The position numbers were made by a program, and so were the translations under genes. DNA of 25,134 nt from an uncultured Faecalibacterium sp. (GTDB lineage: Bacteria; Bacillota; Clostridia; Oscillospirales; Ruminococcaceae): positions 1-25,134 of the forward strand of contig CAAHET010000120.1 of the NCBI GenBank assembly GCA_900772565.1. Direction: 5' to 3'. Below, one piece after another: positions 1 to 5,891 of this stretch. Positions within the stretch are counted from its first letter, which is position 1. Every line of letters begins with the position of its first letter. A model generated the notes under the pieces. That model worked only from the letters and a program-made list of their open reading frames with translations, did not search any database and was not told where the DNA came from.

Positions 1-218
1 AAGCAGCTGTACTTCTCCGCGTTCCTGTGCCTGAAGTAGTCCGTCCGTAAATCCGCCTTTCGAGAAAATGTAGTAGTGGTAGTTTGTTCCTTTCCCAAAG
101 ACTGCTGCATACTCCCGAATCAGTTCCAGTTCGTCCAAACCGATTTTTTCATTACGGTATTCTCATATCGTTTATTTAACTTCCGAAGTTCCTCATCGCG
201 GCAGTAAAATCGGCTCAT
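1..218 (-). pseudogene. DUF234-type AAA ATPase, internally deleted remnant
   Basis: A start codon at 218 follows a clear ribosome site, GGAGGG, at about 225-230 and opens a product beginning MSRFYCRDEELRKLN, which resembles the N-terminus of archaeal-type (DUF234) ATPases of gut Firmicutes. After about 20 residues the reading frame shifts, and a new frame reads IGLDELELIREYAAVFGKG, then YHYYIFSKGGFTDGLL. That is the style of the C-terminal region of the same family. The original frame stops at codon 33. The P-loop and roughly 400 central residues expected for the family are absent, so this is an internal deletion with a frame change rather than a simple frameshift. The gene continues past the left edge. 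The family assignment is from memory of the conserved ends and was not searched. Confidence 0.6.
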
Positions 219-253
219 TTTGTTCCCTCCCCAAAGTGTATTTATCGAATTTA

Positions 254-284
254 TATACTCGTAAGTTAGTTTCTTACGAGTATA
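254..284. promoter_or_regulatory. Perfect 12-bp inverted repeat, probable operator
   Basis: TATACTCGTAAG (254-265) and CTTACGAGTATA (273-284) are perfect reverse complements around a 7-base spacer. The repeat sits 36 bases upstream of the ATPase remnant's start codon on the minus strand and contains TATA-rich sequence that could be part of its promoter. Its form fits a dimeric repressor site. No T-run follows it, so a terminator is unlikely. Confidence 0.55.
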
Positions 285-868
285 ATACTTCATTTCTTAC
301 ATAAAGTCAGGAAATATATTTTTGACGGCTCATCGAGAAACAGGAACGATACTTCCTATTTTCCTCAAAAATTGTGAACTCTGAGTTCCTGTTCATTTCG
401 TTCCGCATCGGTTACAATACAGCCATAGCTTCGGCAAGCGTTCAAAGCAGTCCTCAAGCTATCCCGCCCCTTGAAAATTGAACACGCATTCTTCAGTCAC
501 GTTCCTGTGATGATGAGCCACGTCCGTAACAAATGCGATGATCTCCCACTGAGGGAATGAGCGGTAGGTTGACGGTAAATGGATGACAGCTTCTCCATAG
601 CTAAGAGCCATCACAGAATAATGATACTTCTGCCTTCGGGCAGCTCGGTGAGAACCACGGAGAGGTGAGAACCCTATGGATTCGGTACGCTGCCGGACGG
701 CTGAAAGATTTCCCACACGAAAACAGAGTTTTCGGTTTCCGGGGATGTCGGGGACAAATACGGAAAGGTATAGAACTATAAATCACAGCAATTTGCTGTT
801 TGAGATAGTAGGGTGGGCTGTGCGAGCAGCCCACTGTTACATATACGGATAGAAAGGAGAAATCCAAA
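285..868. other. Long stretch without a convincing gene; decayed coding and small hairpins
   Basis: No open frame here has a good ribosome site. On the minus strand, roughly 365-716 reads as coding-like in two frames joined by a shift near 460: the first ends VFNFQGAG and the second reads FKGRDSLRTALNACRSYG and ends at a TGA at 365-367. This may be a decayed gene, but no family was recognised. A TTCG-loop hairpin, CTGCCTTCGGGCAG, lies near 630-643, and GGTGAGAACC occurs twice between about 648 and 675. Palindromes near 785-834 are listed separately. Confidence 0.3.
785..834 (+). promoter_or_regulatory. Palindrome and hairpin upstream of the MazF-type gene
   Basis: ACAGCAA and TTGCTGT (785-799) form a 7-bp inverted repeat around one base. 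GTGGGCTG and CAGCCCAC (813-834) form an 8-bp stem with a 6-base loop. Both lie within 85 bases upstream of the toxin-like gene. MazEF-type operons are often autoregulated through palindromes, so the first repeat is a candidate operator. The second may be an RNA hairpin in the leader; it has no T-run. No convincing -35/-10 pair was found. Confidence 0.35.
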
Positions 869-1636
869 TTGGCCACACGAGGTAAAAAAGAAAAAGAGTA
901 TCCGCCTATGCCCGCAAACTGGATGTACAAGCGCGGGGATGTCTACATGATGGATCTGAATCCTTACAGCGGTTCCGAGCAAGGCGGCATCCGACCTGCC
1001 ATTGTTGTCCAGAACGATGACGGTAATTTTTACTCCAATGTTCTTCTGGTCGTTCCGCTGACAACACAGATCAAAAAGCGAAATATGCCAACGCATTTTA
1101 TTCTGCACAATCGTTTTTTGAGTGCGCCATCTATGGCGATTTGCGAAAGCCCGCGCCCCGCAGATAAATCCAGAGTGTTAAGCTACCTTGGGCACCTGTC
1201 CAAATATGAAATGCGGCAAGTGTCAGTGTGTCTGCAGTACAGCTTTGGGTTCATTGGATACAAGTCATTCCGAAAATACCTTACGGCTCCTCCGCAGGAG
1301 GATGTTCTCGCCGCTGCAAAAGAGCTGCTCTCCCAGCAGTTTCAGAATCTTCGTGTGCTGAACAGTCAGCCCCCTGCTCTCGCCAAGCACACAAAAGGCG
1401 ATCTACATAGCATTGAGCAGATATCGGAAAGGATGCTCTCCACTCCGACAGAATCTTCTGTTGAGTTCATGGTCGCAGAACTGGATGATGCACTTCAATC
1501 GCTTATGTTCCGCTGGAATATCTGTTATGAACGGTATTCCAGTTTCCGCTTATCCGATAACGAAAAGAAGAAAATCGGTTTGATTATCCAATCAGGAATT
1601 GATTTTCTGCAAAAGAAGAAGGAGGTTCCTTTATGA
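869..1636 (+). CDS. MazF/PemK-type toxin with long C-terminal extension
   Basis: The product (255 aa) has a MazF fold at about residues 20-130. RGDVYMMDLNP is followed by GSEQGGIRPAIVVQND and PLTTQI, matching the conserved MazF core. Arg42 and Thr65 correspond to the RNA-cleavage residues Arg and Thr known in Bacillus MazF. MazF proteins are usually about 115 aa; here roughly 120 further residues follow, largely helical and charged, with no recognised domain. The TTG start at 869 is preferred because AAAGGAGA lies 8 bases before it; the next ATG (909) has no such site. No MazE-like gene is next to it. The downstream ParB-like gene overlaps by 4 bases, implying coupled translation. The likely role is a sequence-specific endoribonuclease acting in a stabilisation or defence module. 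The role of the extension is unknown. Confidence 0.8.
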   Translation: MATRGKKEKEYPPMPANWMYKRGDVYMMDLNPYSGSEQGGIRPAIVVQNDDGNFYSNVLLVVPLTTQIKKRNMPTHFILHNRFLSAPSMAICESPRPADKSRVLSYLGHLSKYEMRQVSVCLQYSFGFIGYKSFRKYLTAPPQEDVLAAAKELLSQQFQNLRVLNSQPPALAKHTKGDLHSIEQISERMLSTPTESSVEFMVAELDDALQSLMFRWNICYERYSSFRLSDNEKKKIGLIIQSGIDFLQKKKEVPL

Positions 1637-2418
1637 TGAACGCAGTTGTAAAACCTTACCATGAGATGTGCCTGAACAGCAGCGAACTGATCGTGCCGCG
1701 CGACACTTATCAGCGTGCTCTTCACCCCGCTCGTGTTGCCCGCATCGCAAAAGAATTTGACGAGCGGGTTGCCAATGAGCCGAAGATCAGCTTCCGGGAT
1801 GGTCACTACTATGTGATGGACGGACAGAACACCATCGCTGCACGGAAATTTCTGAACGGCGGCGAAGATTTGCAGATTCGCTGCAAGGTTTATTTTGGTA
1901 TGACAGAACGAGAAGAAGCCCTCCTGTTTGCACAGCAGACAGGCATTTCGGAACGGCTGAGTGCAGGGCAGAAGCTCCGTGCCCTGATTTTTGCAGGGGA
2001 GCCTGCTGCCGTTGCATTCCAGCAGGCCACCGAATTGGCTGGCGTTCATCTTTCTTTTGAAGAAGGCCGGGGCAAGCAGCGGATCAGCTGCATTGCAACC
2101 GCCTATCACGAATTCATCCGGCTGGGTCCGGAACTGTATATCGAATCCCTTGATGTTTTGCTGAACGCTTGGAACGGCGAACCTGATTCCATGAGTTCCG
2201 CAAACCTGCTCGGCATCTGCCGCTTTGTAGAACTGTATCACTCCGAATATAACAAAGGCCGCTTGATTGCCAAACTGCGGCAGGTCGATGCGTTCACGAT
2301 TTTTCGCCTTGCTCGAACCGCAGGCGTAAGCCTTCCCGGCAAGACGAAGTACCTTCAGCAGGTCTATACTATTTATAATGGTGGAAGCCGCCGGGCCGCA
2401 CTGCCGCTCAAGTTTTAA
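1633..2418 (+). CDS. ParB/sulfiredoxin-like protein (DUF6551-like)
   Basis: This is a 261-aa protein. Residues 20-100 resemble the ParB/Srx N-terminal fold: VPRDTYQR, then an Arg-rich helix (HPARVARIAKEF) and VMDGQNTIAAR (61-71), which matches the ParB DG-x-x-x-x-AA motif, though His-Arg is replaced by Asn-Thr. The C-terminal 150 residues look helical and have no evident HTH match. It starts in an ATGA overlap with the MazF-type gene, with GGAGG 7 bases upstream at 1621-1625. ParB-fold proteins may bind DNA, hydrolyse CTP or act as nucleases; the changed motif prevents choosing among these. Given the coupling, it could be the toxin's partner, or a maintenance factor of the element. The DUF6551 label is from memory. 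Confidence 0.6.
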   Translation: MMNAVVKPYHEMCLNSSELIVPRDTYQRALHPARVARIAKEFDERVANEPKISFRDGHYYVMDGQNTIAARKFLNGGEDLQIRCKVYFGMTEREEALLFAQQTGISERLSAGQKLRALIFAGEPAAVAFQQATELAGVHLSFEEGRGKQRISCIATAYHEFIRLGPELYIESLDVLLNAWNGEPDSMSSANLLGICRFVELYHSEYNKGRLIAKLRQVDAFTIFRLARTAGVSLPGKTKYLQQVYTIYNGGSRRAALPLKF

Positions 2419-2448
2419 CTTAACGTATAATTGAAGAGGTTTTATCCC

Positions 2449-2694
2449 ATGAATAATTGCGAAGAAAAAATACCTACTGCATCTTCCACCCCCACGCCCG
2501 TAGTACAGGATATCCGCTGTTACACGATTGAAGATCTGATGGCAATGCTGATTTTAAGCCGCCCCACCGTCTGTCGTCTGCTGAAGCAGAATGAATTTCG
2601 CTGGTTCAAAGTTGGTGGTGCCTATCGTATCTCCAAAACCAGCTTCGATGCGTGGCTGAACGATGGCATTATCGAACCCAATTCTGCTGTTTGA
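2449..2694 (+). CDS. Excisionase-family HTH DNA-binding protein
   Basis: This small protein (81 aa) has one MerR/excisionase-type winged HTH: CYTIEDLMAMLILSRPTV, then CRLLKQ, FKVGGAYRI and SFDAWL at about residues 28-75. Such proteins direct tyrosine recombinases toward excision or act as small repressors. The ATG at 2449 is chosen because AAGAGG (2434-2439) lies 9 bases before it; an upstream in-frame TTG at 2431 has no ribosome site. It follows the ParB-like gene by 30 bases and is separated from the next gene by a strong hairpin. Confidence 0.75.
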   Translation: MNNCEEKIPTASSTPTPVVQDIRCYTIEDLMAMLILSRPTVCRLLKQNEFRWFKVGGAYRISKTSFDAWLNDGIIEPNSAV

Positions 2695-2727
2695 CATCCT
2701 CAACATTTCAAGCGAAATCTGCTATTC

Positions 2728-2761
2728 TTTAGCCGGGACGAGAAATCCCGGCTAAATTTTT
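2728..2761 (+). terminator. Rho-independent terminator after the excisionase-like gene
   Basis: TTTAGCCGGGA (2728-2738) pairs perfectly with TCCCGGCTAAA (2746-2756) over a 7-base loop, followed by five Ts. It separates the toxin/ParB-like/excisionase unit from the four-HTH and integrase genes. The latter therefore need read-through or a promoter in the short gap before 2783. Confidence 0.8.
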
Positions 2762-2782
2762 ACATAGATGGAGGTGCCCTTC

Positions 2783-3673
2783 ATGGATGATGTGCAGAAT
2801 ATTTCGGCTCCCTTATACGGAAAAGCCGAACCTACCACCGCTAAAACAACCATGTCGGTTCGTGAGATGCAGCATCTTCTCGGTCTCGGCAAAACGGATA
2901 GTTATTGGCTGCTTCATAAGAATTTCTTTGAAGTCATTCTGATAAACGACAAAATGCGTATCGTTATTTCCAGTTTTGAAAAATGGTACGCCAATCAGGT
3001 CAAATACCATAAGGTCAATGGTCCTCCACCGGGCGAGGAACTTTGCAAGCGGTCATATTCTGTTTTGGAAGTTGCTGAAATATTAAAGGTAGACTCTGAC
3101 ACTGTCTATACACTCGTCCGTCAGGGAAAGTTGAAAGCAGAAACGGTAGACTTCTGGATGCGGATTCCGAAAGAGGAATTTGAGCGTTGGTATCGGTCAC
3201 AAAGCCGCCACCGCACTGCGGCTGATCGGGAGCGTGACCGAGAAATCGAAGCACAAACCATCTCCATCCCAGAAATGGCAAAACTGCTCGGCATTCCAAG
3301 AGAAAAGGTCTACTGGATTCTCGACTGCAAAAAATACCGAGACTGTTTCGTTATTGAGCGCGTGGCCGACAGGCGGCGCATTACCAAAGCCAGCTTTGAA
3401 GCATGGCTTCTCAGTCAATCTACATATCAGGTTCAGCCACAGGCCGAAGATGTTCCAGAAGAACCTCCATTGAAACTGCAATCTCCCAAAAGCGGCAAAT
3501 ATTACAGTTTTCAAGAGATTCAAGACTTCTACGGCATCAGCCGCACCGCCCTTGTTACATGGATTCGTGAGGAAGGAATCCCCACAATTGATGTAGGGCG
3601 GGCAAAACGCGTCCGAAAAGATGTATTCGATGATGTTCTGAAATCCAAACGTAAAGTGGAAGGAGATACATAA
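2783..3673 (+). CDS. Protein with four tandem excisionase-like HTH domains
   Basis: The 296-aa protein carries four copies of the same short winged-HTH pattern: about residues 24-71 (MSVREMQHLLGLGKTDSYWL to SFEKWY), 91-138 (YSVLEVAEILKVDSDTVYTL to EFERWY), 160-210 (ISIPEMAKLLGIPREKVYWI to SFEAWL) and 240-288 (YSFQEIQDFYGISRTALVTW to VFDDVL). Each unit reads as helix, turn, recognition helix, wing, then a closing helix with a Phe-x-x-Trp-type signature. Linkers are charged. Excisionases normally have a single domain, so this may bind a series of sites, perhaps a nucleoprotein complex at the attachment site. The start is set by GGAGG at 2770-2774, 8 bases before ATG 2783. The stop overlaps the integrase start by one base (TAATG), indicating coupled translation. 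Confidence 0.75.
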   Translation: MDDVQNISAPLYGKAEPTTAKTTMSVREMQHLLGLGKTDSYWLLHKNFFEVILINDKMRIVISSFEKWYANQVKYHKVNGPPPGEELCKRSYSVLEVAEILKVDSDTVYTLVRQGKLKAETVDFWMRIPKEEFERWYRSQSRHRTAADRERDREIEAQTISIPEMAKLLGIPREKVYWILDCKKYRDCFVIERVADRRRITKASFEAWLLSQSTYQVQPQAEDVPEEPPLKLQSPKSGKYYSFQEIQDFYGISRTALVTWIREEGIPTIDVGRAKRVRKDVFDDVLKSKRKVEGDT

Positions 3674-5064
3674 TGGCCAGCATTATCAAGCGCAACAATA
3701 ATTTCTGTGTTGTCTATTCCTATAAGGATGCAAATGGCACCCCCAAGCAGAAGTGGGAAACCTTCACCGATCTTTCGGATGCCAAGAATCGCAAGAAAGA
3801 GGTCGAATACAAGGAATCAGTTGGAACCTTTGTAGTTCCGCAGTGCAAAACCCTTAACGACCTGCTTCCTGAATATGTTGCCCTCTATGGAAAAAGCAAA
3901 TGGGCACTTTCAACCTATCAGGCAAACACTGCACTGATTGCCAATTACATAACTCCGCTCATCGGCTCGATGAAGTTGCAGGATATCACCACCCGCGTGA
4001 TCGAGGGGTATTATCAGCGGTTGCTCAAATATGAGGCTGCTGACCCTATGTGTGGGAAGCGGAAGCACCAGTTTGTTTCCCCCAGTACAGTCCGTTCGGT
4101 TCATAAGATTCTGCGGAGTGCCTTTGAGCAGGCTGTAAAATGGGAACTCATGGAAAAGAATCCCTGCATTTACGCTACCCTGCCCAAGTACACTTCCAAG
4201 AAACGTGATATCTGGACAGCCGAAACGTTGTTCCGTGCTTTGAAAGTTTGTGATGATCCGAAGCTGCGGCTGTGCATCAACCTCTCGTTCTCTTGCTCCC
4301 TGCGTTTGGGCGAGCTGCTCGGTCTGACTTGGGATTGTGTAGATATCTCCCCTGAAAGTATCGAAGCCGGGCGAGCCTCCATTTACATAAATAAGGAATT
4401 GCAGCGTGTGGACGTTGCTTCACTGAACGCATTGGAAAACAAAAATGTTATCACCCGTTTTCCATCGCTGAGTTCCCGCTGCACTACGGTTCAGGTTCTG
4501 AAAAGTCCTAAAACGGATAGCAGTATCCGAACCATCTTCCTGCCCAAAACGGTCGCTGAAATGCTCGTTGAATTCAAAGCAGAGCAGGATATGACAAAGG
4601 AGGCACTGGGTGCAGAATATACCGACTACAATCTTGTGGTTGCCGGCCCATTGGGAATGCCAACCGAGCAGTCTACCATCAACGGTGCATTGAAGAAACT
4701 GATTGAGAAAAACGATCTTCCCAAAGTGGTCTTTCACAGCTTCCGACACTCCAGTATTACATACAAACTCAAACTGAACGGCGGTGATATCAAAGCTGTT
4801 CAGGGTGACTCCGGCCATGCACAGGCTTCGATGGTCACAGAGCAGTATGCACATATCTTGGATGATGATCGGCGTCTGAATGCACAGCGTTTTGATGATT
4901 TCTTCTACCAGCATCAGGGCTCAGAGCCTGAAATGCCCCATCAAACAGCGCAGCCCATCCCTGAAAACAGCGCGGTCGATGCTGATGCAGCAGCAGCACT
5001 TACCAAATTGCTGGCTAACCCCTCTATGGCTGAACTCATCAAAAATCTTGCAAAGAACCTATAA
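3673..5064 (+). CDS. int: Tyrosine recombinase (integrase)
   Basis: The 463-aa protein belongs to the phage-integrase family that cuts and rejoins attachment sites. It has an N-terminal arm-binding-like region (about 1-60), a SAM-like core-binding domain (about 60-165) and the catalytic domain (about 180-400). Catalytic residues are visible: Arg211 in SLRLGELLGL, Lys280 in KSPKTDSS, His355-x-x-Arg358 in HSFRHSS, His382 in GDSGHAQ and the nucleophile Tyr392 in EQYAHI. All are present, so the enzyme looks active. AGGAG at 3661-3665 precedes the ATG, which overlaps the upstream stop. A Gln/Pro/Ala-rich tail follows residue 415. The half tRNA about 670 bases downstream is its probable target. Confidence 0.95.
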   Translation: MASIIKRNNNFCVVYSYKDANGTPKQKWETFTDLSDAKNRKKEVEYKESVGTFVVPQCKTLNDLLPEYVALYGKSKWALSTYQANTALIANYITPLIGSMKLQDITTRVIEGYYQRLLKYEAADPMCGKRKHQFVSPSTVRSVHKILRSAFEQAVKWELMEKNPCIYATLPKYTSKKRDIWTAETLFRALKVCDDPKLRLCINLSFSCSLRLGELLGLTWDCVDISPESIEAGRASIYINKELQRVDVASLNALENKNVITRFPSLSSRCTTVQVLKSPKTDSSIRTIFLPKTVAEMLVEFKAEQDMTKEALGAEYTDYNLVVAGPLGMPTEQSTINGALKKLIEKNDLPKVVFHSFRHSSITYKLKLNGGDIKAVQGDSGHAQASMVTEQYAHILDDDRRLNAQRFDDFFYQHQGSEPEMPHQTAQPIPENSAVDADAAAALTKLLANPSMAELIKNLAKNL

Positions 5065-5075
5065 TCCCTATACAT

Positions 5076-5122
5076 AAACAGCGACAGCTTTCCGATTGGG
5101 AAAACTGCCGCTGTTTGTTTTT
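5076..5122 (+). terminator. Terminator downstream of the integrase
   Basis: AAACAGCG (5076-5083) pairs with CGCTGTTT (5109-5116), with an inner CTTTCC/GGGAAA pairing, followed by GTTTTT. It lies 12 bases after the integrase stop codon. Confidence 0.8.
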
Positions 5123-5146
5123 AAGAATATCTTGGCTGAATTAAGA

Positions 5147-5314
5147 TCAGGCGGGTTTCTTTGTATCTAGTGCCTTTACTTCTTCAACAGGAAGCTGAAC
5201 CGACCGAGCAATTTCTTCATAGGTCATTTTTCCAACTTCTAGCAAAGATTTTGCAATTTCAATCGACTGCTCATGCTTTGTTTCTTCTCGTACTTCTTCA
5301 AATGCTCTGCACAT
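5147..5314 (-). CDS. 55-aa protein resembling the C-terminal tail of Rpn/PD-(D/E)XK transposase-like nucleases
   Basis: The start at 5314 has GGGAG 8 bases upstream (minus strand), and the frame runs cleanly to a TGA at 5147. The product begins MCRAFEEVREETKHEQ and continues through IAKSLLEVGKMTYEEIARSV to a Val-Glu-Glu-Val-Lys motif. A charged helix followed by a small helix-turn-helix is the usual tail of Rpn-family recombination-promoting nucleases. The nuclease domain is entirely absent. It may be a truncated relic. Alternatively it may be a standalone small protein, since the ribosome site and frame are intact. Rpn genes are known to make short C-terminal products that inhibit the full-length toxin. 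A 6-bp inverted repeat, CTTACT/AGTAAG (5327-5341), overlaps its leader. Confidence 0.55.
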   Translation of the reverse strand: MCRAFEEVREETKHEQSIEIAKSLLEVGKMTYEEIARSVQLPVEEVKALDTKKPA

Positions 5315-5404
5315 CGTTGCCACTCCCTTACTTAAAGTAAGAATACCATAAGCCCCTTCCTTTTACAAGACAATGCGCATTTCCATTCGCACTGTTACAT
5401 AGAC

Positions 5405-5437
5405 CAGAGTTTTCTCGCAGAAAGCTCTGATCTTTTT
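5405..5437 (+). terminator. Hairpin with T-run
   Basis: CAGAGTTTTC (5405-5414) pairs with GAAAGCTCTG (5420-5429), with one G-U pair, followed by a T-run at 5432-5437. No rightward gene lies between the previous terminator and this one, so it may be the end of a lost gene or a backup stop after the integrase. Confidence 0.6.
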
Positions 5438-5735
5438 CTATTGAAAACATTTGTCCATCACACCAGCTACGGCTGTATGGTCTGGTTCACGAATGCTAAA
5501 CAAGCAAATATCCGTAGGGAAACATACACCTCCCAGCTAATAAAAGGTGAGCGTTGTACAATAGAGCGGCCACTTTTCATTAGCTCAGCTAATTTCCAGC
5601 TAATAAACATCTGTTTACACAGAATAAAAAAGGTTCGAATCCATTTACATACGTTGACATCCCAACAAAAAATTCATTGATATAGAGTAGAATATATTAC
5701 CCTATTTTGTAATGGGTTTACAGATGCACGGGCTA
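5438..5735. other. Non-coding stretch between the element's genes and the attachment site
   Basis: The stretch is AT-rich with no supported gene. An open frame at 5441-5680 has no ribosome site and no recognisable composition. It contains the CAGCTAAT repeats listed separately and a TTGACA at 5654-5659, which lacks a well-spaced -10. This is the usual place for integrase arm-type and excisionase binding sites. Confidence 0.5.
5533..5607. repeat. CAGCTAAT repeats, candidate integrase arm-type sites
   Basis: CCAGCTAATAAA occurs twice as a direct repeat (5533-5544 and 5596-5607). A third CAGCTAAT starts at 5586, and an inverted ATTAGCT at 5579-5585 makes a 15-base palindrome with it. They lie between the integrase gene and the attachment site. 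Lambda-type and Tn916-type integrases use short repeats in this position to bind their N-terminal domain. Assignment as arm sites is inference. Confidence 0.45.
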
Positions 5736-5780
5736 CTCCTAAGCGGAAGGCCGTGTGTTCGAATCACATCGGGGACGCCA
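5736..5780 (+). tRNA. 3' half of tRNA-Arg(CCU): attachment-site fragment
   Basis: The 45 bases fold exactly as the 3' part of a tRNA: anticodon loop CTCCTAA (anticodon CCT), 3' anticodon strand GCGGA, variable loop AGGCC, T-arm GTGTG-TTCGAAT-CACAT, acceptor strand CGGGGAC, discriminator G, and CCA at 5778-5780. The sequence before it does not supply the partner strand TCCGC (GGCTA is present instead), nor any D-arm or 5' acceptor, so this is not a complete gene. Tyrosine recombinases commonly cross over in the anticodon loop. The functional tRNA should be rebuilt at the element's far end, left of the window. Confidence 0.85.
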
Positions 5781-5787
5781 GTTTAAG

Positions 5788-5840
5788 AAAATGCGAAGGT
5801 CACTTTTCCATGGGAAAGACGACTTTCGCATTTTTTATTT
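5788..5840 (+). terminator. Native terminator of the tRNA-Arg gene
   Basis: AAAATGCGAAGGTC (5788-5801) pairs with GACTTTCGCATTTT (5821-5834) with one G-U pair, and a T-run follows. It begins 8 bases after the tRNA CCA. A run of As on the 5' side could let it also stop leftward transcription from the LysR gene. Confidence 0.8.
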
Positions 5841-5891
5841 TGAAGCGAACGTGTATTTTTTCATCGCCTGCTGCCCATTGCGGGCACTTAT

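Larger units (their letters stand above)
1..5780. mobile_element. Integrase-proximal end of an element integrated in tRNA-Arg(CCU)
   Basis: The right boundary is set by the 3' half of a tRNA-Arg gene at 5736-5780, which lies just beyond a tyrosine recombinase (3673-5064) and candidate integrase arm repeats. Excisionase-like HTH genes, a MazF-type toxin and a ParB-like gene precede the recombinase, a typical accessory set. No conjugation, replication or phage structural genes are visible, so it could be an ICE, an integrative mobilizable element or a prophage remnant. The left end is outside the window. The ATPase pseudogene at 1-218 suggests the interior is partly decayed. Confidence 0.75.

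Noticed and set aside
5581..5642. Possible tRNA: TAGCTCAGCT resembling a D-arm and GGTTCGAATCC resembling a T-arm
   Set aside because: Spacing between the two is too long and the flanking acceptor positions do not pair. TAGCTCAGCT is explained by the CAGCTAAT repeat cluster. Chance or long-decayed sequence.
5441..5680. 79-residue open frame rightward
   Set aside because: No ribosome site, no recognisable composition, and it overlaps candidate recombination sites.
5654..5686. TTGACA followed by TATAGA as a promoter near the attachment site
   Set aside because: Spacing is 21 bases, too long for a normal sigma-A promoter.
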